Positions 49,891 to 57,709 of a DNA stretch of 64,000 nt are shown here, piece by piece. The notes under the pieces were generated by a model, which worked only from the letters and a program-made list of their open reading frames with translations, searched no databases and was not told the origin of the DNA. The stretch is from positions 1 through 64,000 of the forward strand of contig JASBSU010000045.1 of the NCBI GenBank assembly GCA_030148725.1, written 5' to 3'. Source of the stretch: Hyphomicrobium sp. (GTDB lineage Bacteria; Pseudomonadota; Alphaproteobacteria; Rhizobiales; Hyphomicrobiaceae). How positions within the stretch are numbered: the first letter of the stretch is position 1; every line of letters begins with the position of its first letter. The position numbers and the translations under genes are program-made.

Positions 49891-50949
49891 TCAGCTTCTG
49901 ACGAAGCCGACGACGTCCTTCACCTTGTCCATGATTGGCGAAGCGATGGCCCGTGCCCGGCTGGATCCGTCAGCCAGAATGCGGTCGATCTCCGCCGGGT
50001 CGTCCATCAGGCGAACGATCTCCGACCGGATCGGCCCCAGCCGCTCGACCGCAACTTCGGTCAGCAAGCGCTTCAAGCCGGTGAAGATGCTCGGACCTTC
50101 CTTCGAGGTGTCTATCAGCGCCTGCAGCCCAGCTTCCTTGCTGATGCCGGCCAGCGCCGCGTAGATGCCGACGAGATTGTCGACTTCCGGCCGCGCCTTC
50201 AGCTCTTCCAGGTTGCTCGGCGGCGCCGGCTCCATGTCCGTCTTCGCCCGCTTGATCTTGTCGGCGATGGTGTCCGTGTCGTCCATCAGGTTGATACGCG
50301 ACATGTCCGAGGGCTCGGACTTCGACATCTTCTTCGTGCCGTCGCGCAAACTCATGACGCGCGTCGCCGGCCCCACGATGACGGGCTCCGGCTGCGGGAA
50401 GAAGATCCCGTCGTCATAGCCCGCGGCAATGATCTGCTCGCGGAAGTCGCCGTTGAATTTCTGCGCGATGTCGCGCGCCAGCTCGAGATGCTGCTTCTGG
50501 TCCTCGCCGACCGGCACATGCGTCGCCTGATAGGCCAGAATGTCTGCCGCCATCAGGTTCGGATAGGCGTAGAGGCCGACGGACGCGTTCTCGCGGTCCT
50601 TGCCCGCTTTCTCCTTGAACTGCGTCATGCGGTTGAGCCAGCCGAGGCGCGCGACGCAATTGAATATCCAGGCAAGCTCGGCATGGGCCGCAACCTGGCT
50701 CTGGTTGAAGAGGATGCTCTTCTTGGGATCTAGGCCGGACGCGATATAGGCGGCCGTCACCTGCCGGATCGCGTTCTTGAGCTCCTTCGGGTCCTGCCAG
50801 ACTGTGATCGCGTGCAAATCGACCACGCAATAGATGCACTCGTGCGTCTTCTGCATCTCGATCCACTGCACCATCGCCCCGAGATAGTTGCCGAGGTGCA
50901 GGCTGCCGGTCGGCTGCATGCCGGAGAAAACGCGCTCTTTGAATGCCAT
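49891..50949 (-). CDS. trpS: Tryptophanyl-tRNA synthetase
   Basis: Class I aminoacyl-tRNA synthetase, 352 residues. HIGH-equivalent in [17 protein letters not shown] and KMSKS in [35 protein letters not shown] and [21 protein letters not shown] are further family blocks. The ATG at 50949 follows CGACAAGGGGCTCCC; the frame to 51060 enters the repeat element. Confidence 0.97.
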   Translation of the reverse strand: MAFKERVFSGMQPTGSLHLGNYLGAMVQWIEMQKTHECIYCVVDLHAITVWQDPKELKNAIRQVTAAYIASGLDPKKSILFNQSQVAAHAELAWIFNCVARLGWLNRMTQFKEKAGKDRENASVGLYAYPNLMAADILAYQATHVPVGEDQKQHLELARDIAQKFNGDFREQIIAAGYDDGIFFPQPEPVIVGPATRVMSLRDGTKKMSKSEPSDMSRINLMDDTDTIADKIKRAKTDMEPAPPSNLEELKARPEVDNLVGIYAALAGISKEAGLQALIDTSKEGPSIFTGLKRLLTEVAVERLGPIRSEIVRLMDDPAEIDRILADGSSRARAIASPIMDKVKDVVGFVRS

Positions 50950-51029
50950 GGGAGCCCCTTGTCGAACAGGCGCCGGTTTATGACCCGCTCCGCCCCAAGG
51001 CGCAAGACGCGCGACATCTCTCTTGGCCG

Positions 51030-51131
51030 CTCTCTTGGCTGCGAAGCGGCAACGGCCCAAGGGGCCGCGCGCCAGGTGGCGCGGCCATCAGCTTGCGCGT
51101 CCCTCGCCGCAAGCAAAGCCTCTCTCAGCTC
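51030..51131 (+). repeat. Dispersed ~100-bp intergenic repeat, copy 3
   Basis: Starts TCTCTTGGCTGCGAAGCGGCAA and ends AAGCAAAGCCTCTCTCAGCTC. Same orientation as copies 1 and 2. Here it separates murJ from trpS, both on the minus strand, so the element is not restricted to convergent gaps. A partial duplicate of its first bases (TCTCTTGGCCGC) lies just upstream at 51018-51029. Confidence 0.75.
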
Positions 51132-51145
51132 GCGCCAGTCTTGAA

Positions 51146-52744
51146 TCACGTCGGCCCTGGAGGCGGCGTCTTCCGCGACAGGAAGCGGCGCAGCTGCTTG
51201 GCGTCGAGCGCCCCCGTTGCGAACACCGCGACGGCGTAGGCCAGGAACCCCGACCCGCAAAGAACGAGCAGCGCCGCCGCGCGCTCCAGTTCCGGTGTCG
51301 GCGGCTCGAACTTGCTGCCCAGCGCTTCCGCAACCAGCCACAGCACAACGCCCATAATCGCGCTCGACAGAAGAATACGCGGCATCGTTCTCTTCAGACG
51401 CTTGTCGGCAATGAAGTGCCCGTTCTTGGCGAGGGTCATGTAGAGCAGCCCGGCGTTGAGGAAGCCGCCCAGCGTTGTCGCGACCGCGATGCCGAGGTGC
51501 GGCATCCATCCAAGGTGACGGAACACGAAGAACAGTACGATCGAGCCGATCGTGTTCGCCGTCAGGCTGATGGTGGCGTAGACCATCGGGGTCTTGGTGT
51601 CCTCGCGGGCGAAATACGCCGGAGAGAACACCTTGATCAACACGAAGCTCGGCAACCCAATCGCGAAGATGGCGAGCGCCCAGGCCGTCGCCGGCGTATC
51701 CGCAGCAGTGAACGCGCCGCGCTCGAACAGCGACGCAACGATGGCGGTCGGCACCACCGCGAGCGCCACGGCCGCCGGCAGCGTCAGCAGCATGGCGAAT
51801 TCGAACGACCGGTTCTGGCTGTCCATCACCGCTTCGTGGTTCTCGGCTCTGAGGTGACGCGCCACGTCCGGCAGCAGCACCACGCCGATGGCGATGCCGA
51901 CGATGGCGAGCGGCAGCTCGTACAGCCGGTCGGCATAGTAGAGATAGGAGACCGCCCCGTTTTCCATCGACGCGATGACCGTGCCGATGACGATGTTGAT
52001 CTGCGTCACACCACCCGCGATCACCCCCGGGATACCGAGCTGAATGAGCCGCCGCATACCTTCCGTCATGCGCGGCCAGCGCAGCTTCAGCCAGATGCCG
52101 TTGCGTCTCAGGCCATCCAACAACACGACGAGCTGCAGGATGCCGGCAACGAAAACGCCCCACGCCTGGATGACGCCGGCCATCGGCTCGTTCTGGTAGC
52201 CGAGCCACATGCCGATCAGCGTCGCGATCATCATCACGCCGTTGAGCACGATGGAGACGGACGAACTCTCGACGAACTTTCCGAACGAGTTGAGCACGCC
52301 CGACATCAGCGCCACGAGCGACATGCAGATGAGATAGGGCATCGTGATGCGCGTCAGCAGCACCGCGAGGTCGAACTTCTCCGGATTCTCGCTGAAGCCC
52401 GGCGCCAGGCCGTACATCAGGAACGGCATCGCGATCTCGGCGATGATCGTCAGGATCAGCAGGATGAAAACGAGCCCTGCCATCGCCTCTTCGGCGAACG
52501 CCCGCGCGACCTCTTTCCCTTCGCCTTCGAGGCGCTTTGCAAACAGCGGAACGAACGCCGCGTTGAACGCACCCTCGCCGAACAGCCGCCGGAAAAGGTT
52601 GGGAAAACGAAAGGCCACGAAGAACGCATCGGCGACCATCCCGGAGCCCAGAATGGCCGCGATGAGAATATCGCGCAGAAATCCGAACACACGGCTCAAC
52701 AACGTGAGGCCGCCGACGGTCGCGAAGGAGCGATAGAGCTTCAT
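51146..52744 (-). CDS. murJ: Lipid II flippase MurJ (MviN)
   Basis: Inner-membrane flippase for the peptidoglycan precursor, MOP superfamily. 532 residues with many hydrophobic helices. SFATVGGLTLLSRVFGFLRDILIAAILGSG is the family N-terminus, and FVAFRFPNLFRRLFGEGAFNAAFVPLF is the signature block. The ATG at 52744 begins the conserved part; the frame to 52849 covers the intergenic region. Confidence 0.96.
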   Translation of the reverse strand: MKLYRSFATVGGLTLLSRVFGFLRDILIAAILGSGMVADAFFVAFRFPNLFRRLFGEGAFNAAFVPLFAKRLEGEGKEVARAFAEEAMAGLVFILLILTIIAEIAMPFLMYGLAPGFSENPEKFDLAVLLTRITMPYLICMSLVALMSGVLNSFGKFVESSSVSIVLNGVMMIATLIGMWLGYQNEPMAGVIQAWGVFVAGILQLVVLLDGLRRNGIWLKLRWPRMTEGMRRLIQLGIPGVIAGGVTQINIVIGTVIASMENGAVSYLYYADRLYELPLAIVGIAIGVVLLPDVARHLRAENHEAVMDSQNRSFEFAMLLTLPAAVALAVVPTAIVASLFERGAFTAADTPATAWALAIFAIGLPSFVLIKVFSPAYFAREDTKTPMVYATISLTANTIGSIVLFFVFRHLGWMPHLGIAVATTLGGFLNAGLLYMTLAKNGHFIADKRLKRTMPRILLSSAIMGVVLWLVAEALGSKFEPPTPELERAAALLVLCGSGFLAYAVAVFATGALDAKQLRRFLSRKTPPPGPT

Positions 52745-52878
52745 GGGCGCTGAGCGGTACCGGAGCCGCGGTCGGAGGGCAAGCGGCCAGATGCAGCACC
52801 AGCGTGGCTGAGCACCGGCGTTGACATCATCACCGAGGTTGCGTGACAAGTTTGCATGGCATGCGGAGCGCGAGAGCT

Positions 52879-53541
52879 ATGTTCCCCCTGGGTGACGACA
52901 ACACGGACCGCCGATCTGTTCCTTTCGTCACCTGGGCACTCATTGCCATAAACGTGGCGGTGTTCCTGCTCCAGCTGCAGAACGGCGATGAGTTCATTCG
53001 CCAGTGGGCATTCACGCCCGCCCGCTTCGCCGCGGATCCCTCCGGCGATATCGTCACCCTCTTCACCGCCATGTTCATGCACGGCAGCTGGATGCACCTC
53101 GGCGGCAACATGCTGTACCTCTGGATCTTCGGAGATAACGTCGAGGATCGCTTCGGACACGCCAAGTTCCTGCTATTCTACCTGCTGGCAGGCTTGGCAG
53201 CGACGTTCGCGCAATACTTCATCAATCCCGCATCGAACATCCCGAACCTCGGCGCATCGGGGGCCATTGCGGGCGTGCTGGGTGCTTATCTCCTTATGTT
53301 CCCCCAGGGCCGCGTCAACGTACTGATGCGCGGCGGGGTGGTTGCCGTGCCCGCCATCCTGGTTCTGGGCCTCTGGTTCGCGCTGCAGCTCTTCTCGAGT
53401 TTCGGGTCCCTGGCCAATACCGGCCCGGGCGAGGAACAGGGCGGCGTCGCCTTCATGGCCCACGTCGGCGGCTTCGTGGCCGGCTTCCTGATGGCCTTCC
53501 TCTTCCGTGGCGGCAGTAACAACCCCCGCATTTCGGCCTGA
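52879..53541 (+). CDS. Rhomboid-family intramembrane serine protease
   Basis: About 220 residues with six predicted membrane helices. The catalytic Ser is in NLGASGAIAGVLGAYL and the His in MAHVGGFVAGFLMAFLF; WMHLGGNMLYLWIFGDNVEDRFG is the conserved L1/TM2 region. GGAGCGCGAGAG precedes the ATG at 52879; an upstream GTG at 52843 is in frame. It is divergent from murJ. The substrate is unknown. Confidence 0.92.
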   Translation: MFPLGDDNTDRRSVPFVTWALIAINVAVFLLQLQNGDEFIRQWAFTPARFAADPSGDIVTLFTAMFMHGSWMHLGGNMLYLWIFGDNVEDRFGHAKFLLFYLLAGLAATFAQYFINPASNIPNLGASGAIAGVLGAYLLMFPQGRVNVLMRGGVVAVPAILVLGLWFALQLFSSFGSLANTGPGEEQGGVAFMAHVGGFVAGFLMAFLFRGGSNNPRISA

Positions 53542-53558
53542 ATCCAAGCGCTGCTAAG

Positions 53559-53583
53559 CCTGAATGGCTTTTGCCATTCCAGG
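53559..53583 (+). terminator. Hairpin after the rhomboid gene
   Basis: CCTGAATGGC pairs with GCCATTCCAGG (one bulge) around TTTT, 17 bases after the rhomboid stop. There is no downstream T-run. The rest of the 226-base gap to the OmpA-family gene shows only a second short CTTGGG/CCCAAG hairpin at 53636-53650. Confidence 0.4.
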
Positions 53584-53767
53584 GCCTTGAACGCCTGGAT
53601 CGAATGTCAGAAAATTGGAATTGTGCTTCCAAGGGCTTGGGGGGCCCAAGACCATGATCGCTCCTGGCCGTGTCCGTCCGGGGCGGGAATCATCGGTCTC
53701 ATCAAGAACTGGAGCTGCGTTGCGCAACGATATGCAACGTTCGCTTTAGAGCACGGGACCAGGTTCG

Positions 53768-54847
53768 ATGCTTCGCGTCGCAGTCACATTCGTTCTTTTG
53801 TTGCTGATGCTTTTCGGCGGTGCCGTCTGGTTGCTGGACCTGACGCCCAACATCGAGCCCGAGCAGCAAGCCAAGACCGAGAAGGACGCTGGCTCCGAGG
53901 GCTCCAAGAAGAACGAGATCCAGGAGCTGGAGGCAGCGCTCCGGCCGCAACCCGGCACATCCGCCGGCGCAACCGGCTTCGACATCGCGCGCATAGATCC
54001 CAAAGGCATCTCGGTGTTCGCTGGCCGCGGCGAGCCGAACTCCCTCGTCACGATCACCGCCGACGGCAACGAGGTCGGTACCGCGCAAGTCGACGAAAAC
54101 GGCGAGTGGACCCTCACCACCGAAGCTAGAATCGCCAACCCGGATGCCAAACTCGCGCTGTTCAAGGCGCCGCCCGGCTCCGTACCCCGCGTCGTCGGTG
54201 CCGACCCTCAGCAGGCTGAAGCTCGACGGCCGGCACCATCCGCGCCGGCCAAACCGCAGACGGCTCAAGCCGTCACCTCGAACATGCTGAAAAGTCTCGA
54301 AGGCATGGTGGCTAGCGCCCGCACTGAGGCGCAAGCCGCAGCAACCGCGCCCGCCTCGCCGGCAACGACAGCACCAGCGGCAGCCCCCACAGCCACGCCG
54401 CAGGCCGCCGCTCCGCAAACTGCGCTCAGTGCGACGCCGCAGGCGCCCGCCGCCGCGCCCCCTCTGCCACCCGTCGCTGTCGCTCCCCAGTCGAGCACCA
54501 CAACCGTGCCCGTACCGGTGACCTTCGTCTACAACGAGGCCAACCTGACGAGCGACGGCCGCAAGGCGGCAGCTCTGCTGCTCGAATACCTGCAGCTGAA
54601 GCGCTATCCGAGGATCACGCTGACCGGCCATGCCGACGAGCGCGGCAGCGACGAGCTGAATATCAATCTCTCACGCGAGCGCCTCGAAACCGTCGCGCGG
54701 TACCTCCGCGAAGGCGGCTATACCGGACAGCTCGATCTCATCCCGAAAGGCAAGGCCGAGCCATACACCGGCGTCGTGCGCGGAGACTTCAGCCAGGAAG
54801 ATCTCTGGCAGCTCGACCGCCGCGTCGAACTGGTCGTCAGCCGCTGA
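53768..54847 (+). CDS. OmpA-family peptidoglycan-binding protein with Ig-like segment
   Basis: 359 residues. An N-terminal membrane anchor or signal (VAVTFVLLLLMLFGGAVWLL) precedes a charged stretch, then a short beta-rich segment (GISVFAGRGEPNSLVTITADGNEVGTAQVDENGEWTL) like bacterial Ig-type repeats. A long Ala/Pro/Thr linker follows, then a C-terminal OmpA domain with the meso-diaminopimelate-binding pattern ITLTGHADERGSDELNINLSRERLETVARYL. It is likely an envelope-tethering protein. Its ATG is at 53768, and it converges on glnD. Confidence 0.87.
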   Translation: MLRVAVTFVLLLLMLFGGAVWLLDLTPNIEPEQQAKTEKDAGSEGSKKNEIQELEAALRPQPGTSAGATGFDIARIDPKGISVFAGRGEPNSLVTITADGNEVGTAQVDENGEWTLTTEARIANPDAKLALFKAPPGSVPRVVGADPQQAEARRPAPSAPAKPQTAQAVTSNMLKSLEGMVASARTEAQAAATAPASPATTAPAAAPTATPQAAAPQTALSATPQAPAAAPPLPPVAVAPQSSTTTVPVPVTFVYNEANLTSDGRKAAALLLEYLQLKRYPRITLTGHADERGSDELNINLSRERLETVARYLREGGYTGQLDLIPKGKAEPYTGVVRGDFSQEDLWQLDRRVELVVSR

Positions 54848-54877
54848 CCAACGCGGCTTGGCGATCGCATCGACAAG

Positions 54878-57661
54878 TCACGCAGGAGGCGCCCGGCCGA
54901 CTTTCTCTCCGCGCCCATCGAGCACCTCGATGAGCCGCTTGCGGATGGCTTCCTGGCGCGGTTCGCTGTCGATCTTCCTGCCCGTCAAATCCGTCACATA
55001 GAACACGTCGACGGCCTTTTCGCCGAACGTCGTGACGTGCGCCGAGGTGATGTCGAGCATCAGATTGGAAAGCGTGCTCGTCAGCTCGTACAGCAGGCCG
55101 GGCCGGTCGCGCCCCGCCACCTCGATCACGGTGAACTGATCCGACAGCGCATTGTTGATGATGACATCGGGCTCGACCGTGAACGCCATGAAACGGCGCG
55201 GCGGCGGACCCCGCTCCGCCAGCAGCGTATCGAGCCACGCATCGCCGCGCAGCAGCCGATGAATGAGATCGCCGATGCGTTTGCCGCGCCGCAGCTCGTC
55301 CTCATCCGCATTGAACGCCCGATTGAGCAGGAACGTGTCGAGCGCATAGCCATCGCGCGTCGTCATGATGTGCGCACCGGCAATGTTGGCTCCAGCAGCC
55401 GCGCAGGCGCCAGCGAAGAGCGACAACAGCCGCGGATGGTTCGGTGCAACAACCGTCAGCTCCGTAATCGCCGTAAACGCGTCGGTCCGCGTGTCGGTCG
55501 CGACCTGCAGCCCCTCCTCCTCCGCGCGCTGCAGCAGTCGTGCGTGCTCGACACGCCGCGCCGCGTCCGTACGCAGCCAGTAGTCGGGGAAGTGCCGCTC
55601 GACGTAACGGTCGACCTCAGCCTGCGGCCAGTCGCCAAGCGACTGGCGCAACGCCGACTGCGCCTCTGCGATCCTTTGGCTCCGCTTGACTTGCGTATGC
55701 CCACCCGCGACCAGCGGCTCCGTCTCGTAATAGAGCGTCCGCAGAAGCTGGCCCTTCCAGCCGTTCCACACCCCAGGCCCCACGGCGCGGATGTCCGCCA
55801 CCGTAAGAAGCATCAACAGCTTCAACCGCTCCGGGCTCTGCACCACATCGGCGAAATCGCGGATTGTCTTCGGGTCGGAAAGGTCGCGGCTCTGCGCAAT
55901 GTTGCTCATCGTAAGATGCTGATCGATGAGCCACACGCACGTCTCGGTCTCGGCCGGTGTCAGGCCAAGACGCGGGCAGAGCTTGCGCGCGATGCGCGCG
56001 CCAACCACGGAATGATCTTCGACGTACCCTTTGCCGACGTCGTGCAGAAACGCCGCCACGTAGAGCGCACGCCGGTTCTTCACCGATCCGATGATCTCAG
56101 TTGACAACGGAAGCTCGTCGCTCGCCCCGCCGCGCTCGATGTCCGCCAGCATGCCGACCGTCCGCACCAGGTGCTCGTCGATCGTGTAGCTGTGATACAT
56201 GTTGAACTGCGTCATGCCGACGACGCGTCCGAACTCCGGCACGAAGCGTCCCAGCACGCCGGCCTCGTTCATGCGCCGCAGCGACATCTCCGGATTGGCA
56301 TGCCCCGTAAGCAGCTCGATAAAAATCCGGTTGGCTTCCGGGTTGGCGCGAAAGTCATCGTCGATGAGACGCTTGGAATGCCGCAGCAGGCGGATCGCGT
56401 CCGGGTGAAGGAACGAGTTCGAAAGATGCGCTTCAGCGAAGAAGCGTATGAGATTGACCGGATCGCGCTTGAAGACGTCCGGATCCGCAACGTTGAGACG
56501 ATCGTTGTCGATGCGGAAATCGGTACGCACGCGCAATTGGCGCCGCTGCTTCCAGTTGAGCGGCCTGAGGAAACGGGTCAATCCCGGCGACGCCTTGAGC
56601 TGCTGCATTTCCAGCGCCGAGCACAGGATGGTCGTCAGATCGCCGACATCCTTGGCGATGAGGAAGTAGTGCTTCATGAAGCGCTCGACGCCGAGCAAAC
56701 CGCCGCGGTCGTTGTATCCGAGTTGGCTCGCGAGCCACGGCTGCACGTCGAATGTCAGCGTTTCTTCGGCGCGCCCGCTCGCGAAATGCAGAAAGCAGCG
56801 GACCGTCCATAGGAAGTCTTCGCACCGGCGGAATGTCGCCACCTCATCGGGACGGAAAATGCCCGCCGCAACCGTGGCCGCGCCGACGCCCTGCCCGTAG
56901 AGATATTTCGACAGCCAGTGCAGCGTATGGAGATCGCGCAGGCCGCCTTTGCCCTCCTTAACGTTGGGCTCCACCCGGTACCGGCTCTCGCCGGCCTGAC
57001 GATGTCGATTGTCGTGCTCCTCCATCTTGGCGTCGATGAAGTCGCGAGCGGTTCCGGCAACCACTTCGCTGCGGAACCGGTCCTCGAACTCGCTGTAGAG
57101 TTGCGCATCGCCGTGAATTAGGCGCGCATCGAGCATCGACGTGCGCACGGTGATGTCGGCGCTCATCTTGATGCACTGATCGACTGTGCGCGTCGCGTGA
57201 CCGACTTTGAACCCGAGATCCCAGAGCACATAGAGCATATGCTCGGCGACACTCTCGCCCCACGCCGTCTGCTTGTACGGCAGCAGGAACAGCAGATCGA
57301 TGTCGGACCCAGGCGCCAGCAACCCGCGGCCGTAGCCGCCCGTCGCCACGATCGCCATGCGTTCCGCATCCGACGGGTTGGTCGCCCGATAGACGTGCGC
57401 CACCGTGTAGTCGAAGAGGACGCGCGTCAGCTCATCCTGAAAGTGCGACAACCCCGCCGCGCACCGCCGCCCCCTGTGGTCGGCTTCGAGCCCGCGCCGC
57501 GCAGCATCGCGCGCTTCCGCAACGAGCTTCTTCAAGCGCTCGATCAAAATCGGTCGGAACTTCGCCAGATCGTTGCCGTTGGCGCGTAGCCCCTCCGTCA
57601 GCTCGACGCGCAGCTGGCGTGAGTCGAAATACGGCGCGGTCGGTTGGATGACGTTATCCAT
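54878..57661 (-). CDS. glnD: Bifunctional PII uridylyltransferase/uridylyl-removing enzyme
   Basis: Central nitrogen sensor that modifies PII proteins according to glutamine. 927 residues. The nucleotidyltransferase site is GGYGRGLLAPGSDIDLLFLLPY, the HD hydrolase motif is AAFLHDVGKGYVEDHSVVGARIA, and two C-terminal ACT domains (TELTVVAPNHPRLLSLFAGACAA; IEVAGRDRPGLLYELTSTLSN) bind glutamine. ATG at 57661. It follows mutS by 48 bases and is probably cotranscribed with it. Confidence 0.97.
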   Translation of the reverse strand: MDNVIQPTAPYFDSRQLRVELTEGLRANGNDLAKFRPILIERLKKLVAEARDAARRGLEADHRGRRCAAGLSHFQDELTRVLFDYTVAHVYRATNPSDAERMAIVATGGYGRGLLAPGSDIDLLFLLPYKQTAWGESVAEHMLYVLWDLGFKVGHATRTVDQCIKMSADITVRTSMLDARLIHGDAQLYSEFEDRFRSEVVAGTARDFIDAKMEEHDNRHRQAGESRYRVEPNVKEGKGGLRDLHTLHWLSKYLYGQGVGAATVAAGIFRPDEVATFRRCEDFLWTVRCFLHFASGRAEETLTFDVQPWLASQLGYNDRGGLLGVERFMKHYFLIAKDVGDLTTILCSALEMQQLKASPGLTRFLRPLNWKQRRQLRVRTDFRIDNDRLNVADPDVFKRDPVNLIRFFAEAHLSNSFLHPDAIRLLRHSKRLIDDDFRANPEANRIFIELLTGHANPEMSLRRMNEAGVLGRFVPEFGRVVGMTQFNMYHSYTIDEHLVRTVGMLADIERGGASDELPLSTEIIGSVKNRRALYVAAFLHDVGKGYVEDHSVVGARIARKLCPRLGLTPAETETCVWLIDQHLTMSNIAQSRDLSDPKTIRDFADVVQSPERLKLLMLLTVADIRAVGPGVWNGWKGQLLRTLYYETEPLVAGGHTQVKRSQRIAEAQSALRQSLGDWPQAEVDRYVERHFPDYWLRTDAARRVEHARLLQRAEEEGLQVATDTRTDAFTAITELTVVAPNHPRLLSLFAGACAAAGANIAGAHIMTTRDGYALDTFLLNRAFNADEDELRRGKRIGDLIHRLLRGDAWLDTLLAERGPPPRRFMAFTVEPDVIINNALSDQFTVIEVAGRDRPGLLYELTSTLSNLMLDITSAHVTTFGEKAVDVFYVTDLTGRKIDSEPRQEAIRKRLIEVLDGRGEKVGRAPPA

Positions 57662-57709
57662 TCGGCATGCGCGGTTCGCCTAAGGGTGAGGGAACCGCAA
57701 ATCTCCTGA

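Noticed and set aside
53587-54129. Plus-strand frame of 180 codons before the OmpA-family gene
   Set aside because: It overlaps the OmpA-family gene in another frame and has an Arg-rich shadow composition.
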